Below are positions 1-10,826 of a DNA stretch of 64,000 nucleotides, one piece after another. The DNA is taken from the NCBI GenBank assembly GCA_027924585.1, contig BSBM01000596.1, positions 10,187,501-10,251,500 on the forward strand, read 5' to 3'. This DNA comes from Larix kaempferi (Eukaryota; Streptophyta; Pinopsida; Pinales; Pinaceae). Within the stretch, counting starts at the first letter, position 1, and the number at the start of each line of letters is the position of its first letter. Made by a program: the position numbers and the translations under genes. The notes beneath the pieces were generated by a model, which had not been told where the DNA came from, did no database searches, and saw only the letters and a list, made by a program, of their open reading frames with translations.

Positions 1-556
1 TGAAAAATATTAATAAAGTTAAAGAAGGAATTCCATTTTCATAAATTTATTTTATTTCCTTAATTTTAAAATATTATTTTTAAAATTATTATTAATATTA
101 TCGATGGAATGGAACAACCTTCTGTCATTTCAAAGGAATTAAGGAAGGCTCATACATATGAGAAATCTCAACAAACTTCCCCACATATTGTAAATTTTCA
201 TCTTCATAAATTAATAATTTAATAATGTTAAGAGATCAGAAAATCAATTATTTTTTTGATAACGTTAGGAGAGATCAAAAAATCAACTTCAATAGGCTGT
301 CATAAAACTTTGAGCGGGAGTTAGACCCTAGCTGAATGTAAATTTAAGTCAAAACACAGGCTCAAATTAATATTTTTTTTTGGAGTAGTCTATTTATTCT
401 TGGATTTGAACTTTATGGTAGGTTTTGGTAGAAATTTGGTAATTGTTTTTGATAAAATCTAAATTTGAAAGTGTTTAAATTATATTTTTAGATTCAGAAT
501 AAATTCAACACTCACGAATACCCCATGCCTCCCAAATTATGCAATTTCTATAATTA
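1..556. other. AT-rich flank without recognisable gene
   Basis: Very AT-rich sequence with no open frame that resembles a protein. It lies upstream of the RNase H relic and could be a worn-down part of the same LINE, but no reverse transcriptase motif was seen here. Confidence 0.5.
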
Positions 557-1075
557 ATGGCAACAACCACATTAATAATATTAATGTGTCCAGATATAGA
601 AATAAATAAAACACATATTAGAGGAAAAAAATTTAATATTTTTTTAAAGATCTCCAATGCAAAGTTTGATGGGGCTGTAAAGAATGGTTCTGGTGGTGTC
701 ATATATTTAAACAAGGATCATCACTTCTCACTAAGGCTGAACTGTGGAATTGGAAGCAATATGAAGGCAGAACTGTTAGCTTTGTGGAGTGTCCTGAAAT
801 GTGCAAATATTTTTGGGTTGGTTAATTTAAAGGTTTTTGGTGACTCTCGAGTCACTATAAAATGGGCAATTGGAGAGTATGAACTCAATATTCTGGAGCT
901 TAATCAATGGTGCATGCGCATAAAGGAGGAATTTGCTAAGGTCGAGTGCATATCTTTCAATCATATTTATAGGGAGCACAATGATATGGCTGATAAGTTA
1001 TCCAAGCAAGCTCGATTTAGAAGGTCATTTGTTTTGGGAGGAATGGATGGATTCCATTCTGCTGGACAAGGGTGA
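557..1075 (+). pseudogene. RNase H domain remnant of a LINE-type retroelement
   Basis: An open frame of 172 codons carries the RNase H-like fold used at the C-terminus of many plant LINE polyproteins (RVT_3 type). The expected acidic residues are visible in order: FDGA with a Gly-rich strand near residue 38, the Glu of KAELLAL near residue 73, GDSRVT near residue 97, and the His/Asp region HNDMADKLSKQA near residue 141. The enzyme would degrade RNA in RNA/DNA hybrids during reverse transcription. No reverse transcriptase or endonuclease sequence precedes it, so it is a 5'-truncated relic. The first ~35 residues do not resemble the domain and are probably chance frame. A domesticated stand-alone RNase H is possible but less likely. 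Confidence 0.72.
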
Positions 1076-1307
1076 TGTTGTCTTCTATGACTAGATGTTG
1101 TCTTCTATGACTAAGTGTTGTCTGCGGTTAATCTGATTTTTGAAGTTTGTAAATATGGAACGTGGGTTTGATATGTAAATTTTGTATGTATTTAGGATTT
1201 GATAGAAGTTTTTGGACTTTCTGTTTAGAAGCTATGATCATGATGCAAAACCCTTGATTTATAAGATTGACTATCTTTGTACTATTTGATTCCAATGAAT
1301 AACAACT

Positions 1308-1480
1308 ACGCGTCAATAAATATTTTCTTACAAATATTTTGAAGAGACACGTCAATAAATATTTTGAAGAGACGCGTCAATAAATATTTTCTTATAAATA
1401 TTTTGAAGAGACGCGTCAAGACAATATAAAAAAAAATATTTTCTTATAAATATTTTGAAGAGACGCGTCAATAAATATTG
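1308..1480. repeat. AT-rich tandem repeat with ACGCGTCAATAAATATTTT unit
   Basis: Several imperfect copies of a unit running GACGCGTCAATAAATATTTT followed by CTTATAAATATTTTGAAGA occur head to tail. MluI-type ACGCGT cores recur about every 35-60 bp. The array ends just before the upstream region of the reductase gene. A single related copy sits at the corresponding point of the second promoter copy near 25953, so the array expanded after, or was lost from, one copy. Confidence 0.75.
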
Positions 1481-1890
1481 ATCAATGATCATAGTGACAA
1501 GTGTTTGCCCATATAGAAAAGCCATTCCAAATTTTTGGTAACGAGGAGAAGGAATCTCGTTTTCATTCTTTCAATAATCCTGCTTCCAATATGGAAGCTG
1601 GTGCTCTGCCCCGCGATTCTTTTTGAAGCCGATCCAATTTTTTCGCAACGTGGAGAAGGAATCTCGTTTTCATTCTCCGCCCAGAGATTCTTTTTCAAAC
1701 GTCCTATTTCCAAGTAAGACTTCAACGACTTTTACCGGTCGTCGGCTGCCCCACAACGCGTTTAGGTGACGAAATTGACTTTCTGGTGAAAGGTGAATTA
1801 GTGATTCCTGCTTTTCAGAATTTTCTCAAACCGACTTAATCATCTCATGTTCTTTAAAAAGGGATGTTCTCTCCTTCGATTCCCACGCCT
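1465..1890 (+). promoter_or_regulatory. Upstream region of the CCR-like gene, duplicated at 25950-26387
   Basis: This stretch precedes the reductase gene and is repeated, with scattered substitutions and small indels, about 24.5 kb downstream in the same orientation. Shared blocks include GAAAAGCCATTCCAA, ATCTCGTTTTCATTCTTTCA, CCCCGCGATTCT, GTCGGCTGCCCCA and TTCTCTCCTTCGATTCCCAC. It also has an internal duplication of the ATCTCGTTTTCATTC block. It probably holds the promoter and the start of the 5' leader. The homology stops shortly after position 1887. Confidence 0.65.
1851..1862 (+). promoter_or_regulatory. TATA-like box (TTCTTTAAAAAG) of the CCR-like gene
   Basis: TTTAAAAA lies about 25-30 bp before the pyrimidine-rich TTCTCTCCTTCGATTC, a plausible transcription start, and about 145 bp before the ATG. 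The element is kept in the second promoter copy near 26344-26355. The assignment rests on position and conservation only. Confidence 0.4.
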
Positions 1891-1997
1891 CCAACGAATC
1901 CTCCCTCGTCATAATTCAACTTATAGACTCGCACAGGAAGCCCAACGTAGCCATTTACTATTCACTGCTTGCTCCAAATTGCAGCCTGAAATAAAGG

Positions 1998-3568
1998 ATG
2001 AAATCAGATCAAACAGTTTGTGTGACAGGAGCAGGGGGATTCATAGCCTCATGGCTTGTCAAGAAACTCCTCACCAAAGGCTATACTGTCCGAGGAGCAA
2101 TTCGTGGCGACCCTGGTAGGTGCTAATTAGGACGCCAAAGTTCAGGGACACATTATTTTAATGTTTGAGTAATAGTTGAGTGTGTTTTCTTTACTCACGA
2201 TTTTATGGTAACGGAAGAACTATGTTAAAATTGAAATATGGAAATATATGTTATGACATAATTGTTGGGTAGTTATTAATTTAGTTTGAATGGAAGTACA
2301 GAGGATGGCAAGTATGAGCATCTCAGAGAGTTGGAAGGAGCGAAAGAAAGACTTGAGATTGTGAAAGCTGATATTCTCGATTACCAGAGCTTAGTCTCAG
2401 CTATCCGAGGATGCCACGGTGTCTTTCACATGGCTTGCCTTCTCAACGATGACCCTGTAATTATTTTTCACCTCATTCAAATTCCTTGCTTGGGTTTTCA
2501 GATTTATGCATACAGAGATTGAATATTGTCTGTGATGATGCAGGATCAAGTTATAGAGCCAGCAGTGAAAGGAACGACGAATGTTATGGAGGCCTGCGCA
2601 GAAATGGGGGTGATCCGCGTAGTCTTCACATCTTCTGTCGGTGCGGTTTACATGGACCCACAGAGAGACCCTCGCGCCATAGTCGATGATGATTGCTGGA
2701 GCGATTTGGAATATTGCATCCATACCAAAGTATTTCTTTTGTTTATCCAACACTTATAGATACTAGCTTATTCTTTCAACAAAATTGCATGTACATAGTG
2801 GTGGAACCTTATAAGCTAATTATGTTTGTTGGTGTGGCACATTACAGAACTGGTACTGTTATGCAAAGACATTGGCAGAGAAAGCTGCATGGGAGATTGC
2901 TGAGAGAAGGAATTTAGAGATGGTAGTGATCAATCCGTCTCTCGTTTTAGGTCCATTGTTGCAATCCACCATGAACGCCAGCACCGCTCATATTATGAAA
3001 TATTTGACAGGTACGTAAAGTTTATATTAGAGTTGGTTGGTTGGTTACATATATAGTGAAATGTGAGTGATTAAAGAGGAGAATCGATGGACGTGCAGGG
3101 TCAGCGAAGACGTATGCGAACTTAACGCAGGCATATGTGGACGTGAGAGACGTTGCTGATGCTCACATTCTAGGTTATGAAACGCGTTCAGCCAGTGGCA
3201 ACAGATATCTCTGCGCAGAATGCAACCTCCACCGAGGAGAACTCGTCGACATTCTGGCAAAACTGTGCCCGTGGTGTCCTCTGCCTACCAAGTACGTGCT
3301 TTCAAAGCAACTTCCGTGGTTTCTCTGCAACTTCAACTTCATAAGAATAATTTCGTTTAATTCTGTGCAACTTCATATGACAAGAGCAGTTTTGTTTAAT
3401 TCTGTGGAACTTGATGCATGCAGGTGCTCAGACGAGAAAAATCCGCGGAAACAGCCATACAAGTTCTCCAATCGGAAAATGAGAGAATTGGGGGTCTCAT
3501 TCATCCCAATAAAGAAGTCATTGGGTGATACGGTGGCCAGTTTACAAGACAAAGGCTTCCTTCAGTAG
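1998..3568 (+). CDS. CCR-like: Cinnamoyl-CoA reductase-like NADPH-dependent reductase, six exons, intact
   Basis: Predicted exons are 1998-2119, 2285-2456, 2544-2729, 2848-3010, 3099-3291 and 3424-3568. All introns are GT-AG. The joined frame is 981 nt, giving 326 residues and a stop, the usual family length. The protein belongs to the extended SDR family of CCR and dihydroflavonol reductase. CCR reduces hydroxycinnamoyl-CoA thioesters to aldehydes in monolignol synthesis in the cytosol. Visible features are the Rossmann motif [12 protein letters not shown] (residues 9-20), VVFTSS with catalytic Ser near 128, and the CCR signature NWYCYAK (161-167) with Tyr163 and Lys167. [10 protein letters not shown] and [16 protein letters not shown] follow in the C-terminal half. 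Bona fide CCRs usually have NWYCYGK, so Ala replaces Gly, and the familiar VFHTASP is VFHMACL here. I therefore call it CCR-like. The start at 1998 is the first ATG giving the standard N-terminus. Confidence 0.9.
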
Positions 3569-3915
3569 CTCTAATTACGACCTTCCTGCAAGGCCGGGGA
3601 GAATCAATTTGTCGATTGTGGAAATGGGAATGCAGTTGTGGACAAATAACTTGGATCCATTTTAATTGAAAGTGTCTTGGTGCATCAGATTTATTCGAAG
3701 TTTATTGGTTGACCAAATCGAATATAACAACGTGTAAACATTTTACAACTTACAAATCAAATATAAGAACGTTATCCGAGACATTTAGGTCTTATTGCTC
3801 AATTTTTTCCCTTTCCTAAGCATGGCACTAAAGCTCTAAAAGAATTTTAATTTATTTTTAAGCTTTTTGTTTTCATTGTGGATCCCGGTCTTCCTTATTC
3901 AAAGGTCATGTTTCA
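3569..3915. other. 3' flank of the CCR-like gene
   Basis: AT-rich sequence holding the probable 3' untranslated region. No clear AATAAA signal is placed with confidence, and no further gene is seen. Confidence 0.4.
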
Positions 3916-3919
3916 GCCG

Positions 3920-4071
3920 TGTCTGGATCCCAGCCCATGACGGGGGGTTAGGGTGGCTTGCCCCCACAAAATAGTCACCAAGGGGGGTCCAGGGAGTGGC
4001 GACTAGTTTGGGAGCCCCACCTGGCAGGGGTTCGAGAGCAACGCCCCGTAGCGTAAATTTCAGAAAAAAAA
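3920..4071 (+). mobile_element. Possible tRNA-derived SINE or similar short retroposon
   Basis: A GC-rich island in AT-rich DNA contains GGGGTTCGAGAGCAAC (4027-4042), which resembles a tRNA B box, and ends in a run of nine A. No convincing A box and no flanking target-site duplication were found, so this is weaker than the two SINEs at 24.9 and 27.3 kb. Confidence 0.35.
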
Positions 4072-4830
4072 ATGCCTTGTAAAATGTTGTAATTTCATAG
4101 TCATGACTTGGTCAATAATGAATGATTTATGGACCTATGGTATTGGGTGTTCCATAGTATTTTCCCATAGTAATCTCTCTTTAAAAGGAAGGCATTGTAA
4201 TGGAGATTATATAGAGATTCCATTGTATTTTCCCCTCCTAGGAAGTGTCTTCATTCTCTTCCTATTTGGAACCACTAGGTTGTCCATTCTTGTGGCTTGT
4301 ATCCTCCAGGTATCATGCTTGCACAAAATCCTCATCAATTGTCTAAGGCTTGATGAGAATCAATTGCTTTTGTAAATGACTATGTAGACGCCCCAAATAC
4401 ATGATGAATACATATGGAATCCTGTGAGAGATACCCAACATAATATCCATCTTCCTTAATTCACTGGTGTACTCTTGCACACTTTGCCCTTTCATTTTCC
4501 TAAAATAATTCCAATGGATCCATTGGTCATCTACATACCCAATATGGTAGAATTGGGAACTCTATGATGGTTTGAAATCCCCCCACTTAGTTACTAATGG
4601 ATCACCCTCCAAGATAAGTGCCTCTATGTGGCTTTCCCACCAATTCAATGCATGGTCCTTTAATTTCAATCAAGCAAATGAAATCTTCCGCTCCTCATGT
4701 ATGTTGTGGATACTAAAAAAGACCTCTCATGGGAGTGTGCACGAAGTTGAGGGACCTTTTAGATGCAATGGGAAAATGCGAAACACGCGAGAATTGTGTA
4801 AATAAACAATGCTCGCGCGTTATGTAAAAC
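4072..4830. other. Intergenic, no gene recognised
   Basis: Short open frames here (for example 4103-4375 and 4572-4805) show no family resemblance or sustained coding character. The segment probably separates the reductase neighbourhood from the large repeat-bounded region. Confidence 0.4.
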
Positions 4831-4880
4831 TAGGTATGGCGGGCTCCGAACCTGCCATGTCATTTAACATGTAGGATAGG
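4829..4880 (+). repeat. Candidate left terminal inverted repeat of a large DNA element
   Basis: CTAGGTATGGCGGGCTCCGA and the following AACCTGCCATGT align, in inverse orientation, with the sequence at about 21617-21650. The shared blocks are AGGT-TGG, TCCGAAC, GCCA-GT and AGGA. The match is imperfect (roughly 24 of the first 31 positions by eye), and a 12-bp insertion separates the last block. No target-site duplication was found. Confidence 0.35.
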
Positions 4881-4884
4881 ATCA

Positions 4885-5051
4885 CAAAACGCTCGAGCGT
4901 TATGGTTAATATAACAAAAAAAAATACCTCGGCACTGTTTATTTTTTCTATTATATTAACCATACCGTGGCACTATTTATTTTTTTGGTTATATTAACCA
5001 TAACACTCGAGCGTTATGGTTAATATAACAAAAAAAAAAACAGTGCCACGG
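4885..5051. repeat. Nested near-perfect palindromes (foldback structure)
   Basis: Positions 4965-5051 form an almost perfect 87-bp palindrome centred on CTCGAG. The left arm begins CCGTGGCACTATTTAT, the right arm ends CAGTGCCACGG, and the inner arms carry GTTATATTAACCATAAC and its complement. A further arm at 4887-4914 (AACGCTCGAGCGTTATGGTT) pairs with the same left arm, and 4926-4964 is a second copy of that left arm. RNA or single-stranded DNA from here could fold into a strong hairpin. Confidence 0.85.
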
Positions 5052-5246
5052 GCCACGACACTGTTTTACCCAAACGCAAACGCTCGAGCGATTTCGGCTT
5101 CCCAGAACGCATTAGAGAACCTCAACCGAGGAGATTTGGAGGCTCAACAATCCCAAATTCATTTTGCAAGAATGATTGGAAAGGTAAGCATATAAATTGT
5201 TGCCTCATCTCGTCATTAAGTTTATAAATTGTTATGTTGCCCTAAT

Positions 5247-5474
5247 CTAAAAATATTTGTAAATTAAATGCCAAAACTTAAAATTTTAAAATTTTAATGA
5301 ATTTTACATACACCCCATTAGACACAATGGCTCATTGATCACATCAATCATCATTGTCACCTAAAAACATTTGTAAATCAAATGCCAAAACTTAAAATTT
5401 TAAAATTTTAATGAATTTTACATCCACCTTGTTAGACACAATGGCTCACTGATCACATCAATCATCATTGTCAC
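5247..5474. repeat. 114-bp direct tandem duplication
   Basis: Two adjacent copies (5247-5360 and 5361-5474) both run from CTAAAAA(T/C)ATTTGTAAAT through TTAGACACAATGGCTCA to ATCATCATTGTCAC. They differ at only a few positions. Confidence 0.88.
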
Positions 5475-6115
5475 CCAACATATCTGTCCATACATATCAT
5501 CAGCATCTTAGTTTGTACATCAGTAGCACATCAGCATACTGTAGCCCCAATTAATCCAAAGATAAAGGTTTAACTCTAATTTCTACTATTGCTCCATAAA
5601 CACCTCATAAATTATAAATATATACATGTATATATTTATTTAGACCTTCTTTTTCCCACCTAAACGTGGTCTTCATACCCACATCATCACCATTTTCTTT
5701 TGCTTCTAGCATGCCCACACTAGCTTGTAACTCATGTGCGCAAGGGCCATATTTATGCCTTTGAACATGTCTGCAGTTAGACCTTCTTCAATTTCCTGCA
5801 TGGGGGTCTTTGCCATGCCTCCAGGATGCCGAAAGCTTCCAAAAACATGCCCGAATATGCACCTTCAAGATACCCGCATGTCACCTTTTCCACATGCCCG
5901 CATTTCCATCAGCTTCATTTCTGGAGGCCCGCAGATGCCATAAGGGATGCCTGCAATCTCCTTGCCAAGTGTCAACTTCAAGCTTCTTTGTTCACTCCAT
6001 GCTTCTTTGTTCATGTAACTTGTTATCTCCAAGTCATCCTTGTCTAGGGTATTAGGACCAACTCCAAATGACCACAATATGGGTCATTTGGCTCATTAGG
6101 TGTGCCAATTCCCAT

Positions 6116-6198
6116 CACCTTGTCTTTTGTCTTGTGTTTTCCAAGTCCTTGTCAAGTCACCTTGTCTTTTGTCTTTTCTTTTCCAAGTCCTTGTCAAG
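6116..6198. repeat. 42-bp direct tandem duplication
   Basis: CACCTTGTCTTTTGTCTT followed by TTTTCCAAGTCCTTGTCAAGT is present twice in a row (6116-6157 and 6158-6198). Confidence 0.8.
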
Positions 6199-6938
6199 TC
6201 AGCTTGTTTGCTTGTCGCCATGCCATTTACACCTTTGTCATTAATGTTGTCATCAATGACAATCCTATTCATAAGATAATTTTGTCAGCTGCAACTCACT
6301 GGGATGCACCAACACCCCAACAACCATACATTTACAAATGATATTTCAGACTCTTCTTAAGTCTGTAGATTACATACATCATCAACCAGAAGCCCTTGTT
6401 TGTTTCCAAAGCACTTCATCATTCTCATCAAGCACTCATCATTCAATATAACTTCATTCTGTCCATCAGCAAATATCACCAATTTGATCACATCTTCATT
6501 ATGTCATCATTATTCACGTCATATCAATCTAGTGCCATATCTCCATTCATACACTTTACACTGTCCATATGCACATCACAACATTATGCCCATATCATTA
6601 GTCATCTCTTCATCATTCTACCAGCATGTCTTCATTTTTTCCATCAATAGGATGCCTCAATTTAACTAATAAAAATACATATCTTTGCCACATCATCATG
6701 GTCTTTGTGCCCGCATGGTCTCCACCCTTATGCCCTCAATGACCCATAATATATGCCTACAATGGTCATATGAAATGATATTTATGTTTGTAATGTATGC
6801 CTGAGATGATATTTATGTTTGTAATGTATTTGTTCTTGCACAAAGTTTGTACATTTTTCATTTTTGAGAGATGTCATTATAGCACATGTATACGTTTCTA
6901 ATGATTTTTATTTTTATTTTTTGTTTGTAGTGACGACC

Positions 6939-9374
6939 ATGGATGCCCACACTGACATCCAAAGAGAGATTCAGAGGCTCGGAGAAATTCGAGCCTCAAT
7001 TACTATTGTTGATGAGAGGCATGTTATGCTTGCATCCAATTTGGATGCAATGATAGAGACCTTTAGTAGGTCTAATGGTGCTTTGCAAGATATTGTCACA
7101 TTCAGAGAAAGAAAGAGGCAACAATATGCGGATGGACTTAGCTACAAAGAAGTCAAGAAGTTGAAAATATTAAAAGAACAAATATTTTTCCTGTTTAGAA
7201 ATCCACGGGATGGTGAAGTCCCTAATGCAAACAAAAGGCACATTTCTATCGAGTGGTGTACATATCAACCATTTGTAGATAACTGGATGGACCGATGGTA
7301 CATGGTGTTTGATGCACCACCACACAAAAACAGGGAAATTCCTTTGTATTTTTTGAGAAAGATGTACACAGAGTTTGTGTTGGGGAAGCATGTTAACTAT
7401 TTTGATATCTTGGAGTACTAAGGTGTTGGTATGGGGATGCCTCAGCAACGTCCCAATGTGAGGCACATAGATCCCAATCGCCCAGTAGCTCCACCTCGTA
7501 GGAAGCTACCCAAGCCAGATGTTCCGCCTACACATCAGTTAGTGCCAGAGGCACAAGAGTCATTCCTACTGTTGGCACAGGAGGTTGTTCTCCATAGCAC
7601 GTATCTTCATGGTATGGACCAGGTAGGGCCATTAGAGCCACCATCCATGGGTGGAGTAGAGCCGCCACCTGTCGGTGGGGTAGATCCACCACCTCCCGGT
7701 GGGGTAGAGCCACCACCTTCCAGTGGTCGGGGAGCATCTAGTAGTGGCACTGCACCTACACAGCATGAGCACAACCATCAGCCCCACCCATGCACAGTAT
7801 GCGGCCATCCTTGCTTTGGTCTCGTCCAAATAGATGATACCTTTACTAGGTATTTCACACAGGTAAGTAAGTGGTTAACAATTTAGTGTCATTTTTAAAT
7901 TATTTTTCCTTACTATACACATATATATAGATTGCTAATATTATTAATGGTTTTAAAACTTGTAGTTACTACAAGAAGGGCACGGGTTGAAGACCTTTGC
8001 ATTGATGATGCAGAGCATAGTCCAGAGGCCCATGCACCAGCACCGCATGATGATGATGATGATGTTGCCATACTTTCAGTGACAACAAATCATAATGAGG
8101 TAACTATTTCAACATGACATTATTTTAATACATGAGTAGATCCAGTTAACAATTTAGTGTCATTTGTAAATTATTTTTCCTTACTATACACATATATAGA
8201 TTGATAATATTTTTAATCATTTTAAAACTTGTAGTTGCCACAAGAAGGGCATGAGGGCCAAGAGGCTCATGCAGTAGAACCTTCTGAGTTACAAGATGTT
8301 GTCATACCTTCAGCGACAACATCTCATGCCCAGGTAACCATTTAAACATGACATTATTTCAACACATGTTACTTAATCAATGCTACACGATCTAATATTT
8401 ACAATTTTCTAAATTGTAGGTTGTAGATCCCCATCAGATGGAAATGATTTTATTTAGTGAGCTCCCCCAGGTGGGAATACAATCGATAGCGTGCCCACGA
8501 AGACACAATGGACGGCAGACCATTTCTTAGAATTGATTGACGTATACAGTACATCGGTATGTATTTCATCATTTTCAGTTTGTTAATACTTGTTATTCCA
8601 TTGACCAATGCATTTCTAACTATGTCAGTATTGGTGATTGTAGCCACCAGCAGATATACATTCGAGACTGTCAGTAGTTCGATCTCTCCATAGTCCCAAC
8701 GTTCAAAAGGGACAAGTGTACAAGAGAGGCTCCACTCCTGGAAAGAATGTGGATGTCCTCTATAGCAGACACACGAGAGATCCATTTACCCATGACCTAA
8801 CAAAGGTCATTGATGCTACATTCAGTGTAGCATCTACAATAGCCATGAGTCATACGAAGGTAACTATTTGGACAATCACAATGCATAGTATTTAACCATG
8901 TTACTATATTGTTTATTCATGCATGTCTAACTATTTCTCCATTTGGTGATTGTAGCCATTAGCGGCAGAAGTGCCTGATCCCTCTGCTCAATCCATGGTT
9001 CTGACCGGGTCTCCTCTTGCGATGAGATGTTCATTAAGTTTTTTTATTCAATTTACCCAAACACGTTGATCAATGTTGAATTGTTGAATTAATTGAGATA
9101 TGATCTTTTATTTGCAAAGCACAACTATAGAGATGCCTTCCATGAGCACACCGCTCACATCTATACCCCATGAGGACTTGGTGAGTGTTTGTCATAAATA
9201 ATTTGGCCATAAGTTAATTTTTTATGTTTGTTGATGGTACGGTATTAGTGCAGTTACTTGATAAAAATAATGATTTTTTTGCAGACTTTTGAGATTCCGA
9301 GCGATCCCAGGGAGATGGTCGATAGAGGAAAGTCAGGGAAAAATAAGAGAAAGATTGATTTTGATGTTGCATAG
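6939..9374 (+). pseudogene. Multi-exon acidic/proline-rich gene of unknown function, probable accessory gene of the large element
   Basis: I do not recognise the family. The ATG at 6939 sits in GACCATGG after a 3' splice-like TTTGTAG. Exon 1 (6939-7862) encodes a helical N-terminus with IQREIQRLGEIRASI, then KRHISIEW and FVDNWMDRWYMVFDAPP. After an in-frame TAA at 7419-7421 it continues in the same frame with a PPP/GGVEPPP repeat and a Cys/His cluster, CTVCGHPC. Likely further exons are 7967-8099, 8235-8332, 8420-8556, 8644-8859 (72 open codons), about 8956-9030, about 9120-9180 and 9285-9374. The last ends in a basic KSGKNKRK, a possible nuclear signal. Apparent frameshifts lie near 7988 and 8470. 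Conservation of coding blocks between good GT-AG borders argues for a once-real gene. The later exon borders are approximate. Confidence 0.55.
7863..8332 (+). repeat. Tandemly duplicated intron-exon units within the 6939-9374 gene
   Basis: The introns at 7863-7966 and 8100-8234 share GTTAACAATTTAGTGTCATT, TTTTCCTTACTATACACATA and TTTTAAAACTTGTAG. The exons after them begin TTACTACAAGAAGGGCA and TTGCCACAAGAAGGGCA. The encoded stretches have the same plan: QEGH, acidic residues, then a short Ser/Thr-rich end. A second related pair is suggested by TTGGTGATTGTAGCCA before the exons at 8644 and 8956. Confidence 0.75.
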
Positions 9375-10329
9375 TCTTGGATAGATGTATTTTGACACAC
9401 ATGTACACATTGTTGTACTTAGGGATACATGTACATTGACAGGCCATTTAAGGGCCGGCTACTTTCCCATATTTTGTATTACAAACATTCGACTATCAAT
9501 ATATTCCATATTTTCTCTTGAGTTTCGACTTGTGATTGTGATGATTCATCTCTTCCACAAATTGATAAATTATGCTATTAAAATTTATAAAATTACATTT
9601 CAAGCAATATATATTCTCTTACATTTATTGCATTGATCAAGTAACATCTCACCATTGTGTTATGAAAACATTATCTTAATGGAAAAAACTAATAATATCT
9701 TTCAACAGTTCAATGAACTTAATACATGCATGCTAATTTGATATCTAATTTAAAATTGTGTTTTTTGTCAACTCCAAGGGTTCATACCCATTGATCATGA
9801 TTATGGTTGCAAGGAAAAAACCTATGTCATAATAGTAACATGCTACGCATACCATCAATGTAATCCTATGACATTTTCAGACAGTAAGAGAAAGTCCAAT
9901 AGATGCTACACATTTCATCAATGCTACCGTATTTCATCAAACTATACGTACATGATCATCTATGCAGTTCGATTGAATGGCAAGGAATGCATAACTAAAG
10001 TGTAATAAAATTCATTGGGCCTTCATGTACATATGGTAAAATATATGTAACAAATATACCCTAGTTTGTTAAAATATGCTAACCAATAGCTGGTCATTAA
10101 TTCACTCTCATAATATCGTCGAAGATATAAACCCTATCCTTACAAAACCCTAGTATGTAAGACCCTATTTTGTGCTTTACCTCTTTCATATGTCCATTTT
10201 CCACCTGTCATAATGCAAAAGTAATCATCTAAAATCCATGGAAAATGAAATACCTAACTAGTTTAATGATATTCCTTGATAATGTTGTATTGATGAACGA
10301 AAATAAGATGTTCATGGTCCTATGTTTGT
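9375..10329. other. AT-rich spacer, no gene
   Basis: 3' flank of the plus-strand gene. Short open frames show no family resemblance. Confidence 0.45.
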
Positions 10330-10465
10330 TTTGATAAATTGCACAAGTTTCATAATCATCATCATCACCCTCATCCTCATCCTCATCCTCATCATCCTCA
10401 CCCTCATCATCATCTTCATCATCGCCATCATCATCATCCTCATCATGAACATCATCTTCATCACC

Positions 10466-10499
<34 letters not shown>

Positions 10500-10826
10500 T
10501 CATCTTCAACACCACCACCACCATCATCGTCATCATCATCATCCTCATCATCCTCACCCTCATTCTCATCCTCATCCTCATCCTCATCCTCATCATCCTC
10601 ACCCTCATCCTCATCCTCATCCTCATCCTCATCTTCATCACCCTCATCCTCATCCTCATCCTCATCATCCTCATCCTCATGCTCATCCTCATCCTCATCA
10701 TCCTCACCCTCATCCTCATCATCATTGTCAGCATCCTCATCATCCTCACCCTCATCCTCATCCTCATCCTCATCATCCTCATCCTCATCCTCATCATCAT
10801 CATGGTAAACCATTGTATTCATCATC
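10330..10826 (-). repeat. Left arm of a long inverted repeat built from (ATC/CTC) triplets
   Basis: A triplet-rich tract mixing ATC, CTC and ACC. Its reverse complement matches 12842-13395 block by block: ATGGTTTACCATGATGATGA next to the core, the GGTGGTGGTGTTGAAGATG segment, GATGAAGATGATGTTCAT, and the outer unique edge GAAACTTGTGCAAT(T/C)TATCAA. The arms are therefore a genuine inverted duplication, not just two unrelated microsatellites. Confidence 0.8.

Larger units (their letters stand above)
5052..6930. other. Non-coding 5' part of the large element, with two tandem duplications
   Basis: No coding sequence recognised. A further CGCTCGAGCG core occurs at 5081-5090. Tandem duplications at 5247-5474 and 6116-6198 are listed separately. 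The rest is AT/CT-rich with many CATCA-type runs (6380-6620). TTTGTTTGTAG at 6920-6930 looks like a 3' splice site, so part of this stretch may be a 5' untranslated intron of the gene that follows. Confidence 0.4.

Noticed and set aside
1847-2119. Plus-strand frame beginning MFFKKGCSLLRF across the start of the CCR-like gene
   Set aside because: It is in a different frame from the clear [10 protein letters not shown] exon and covers its 5' leader.
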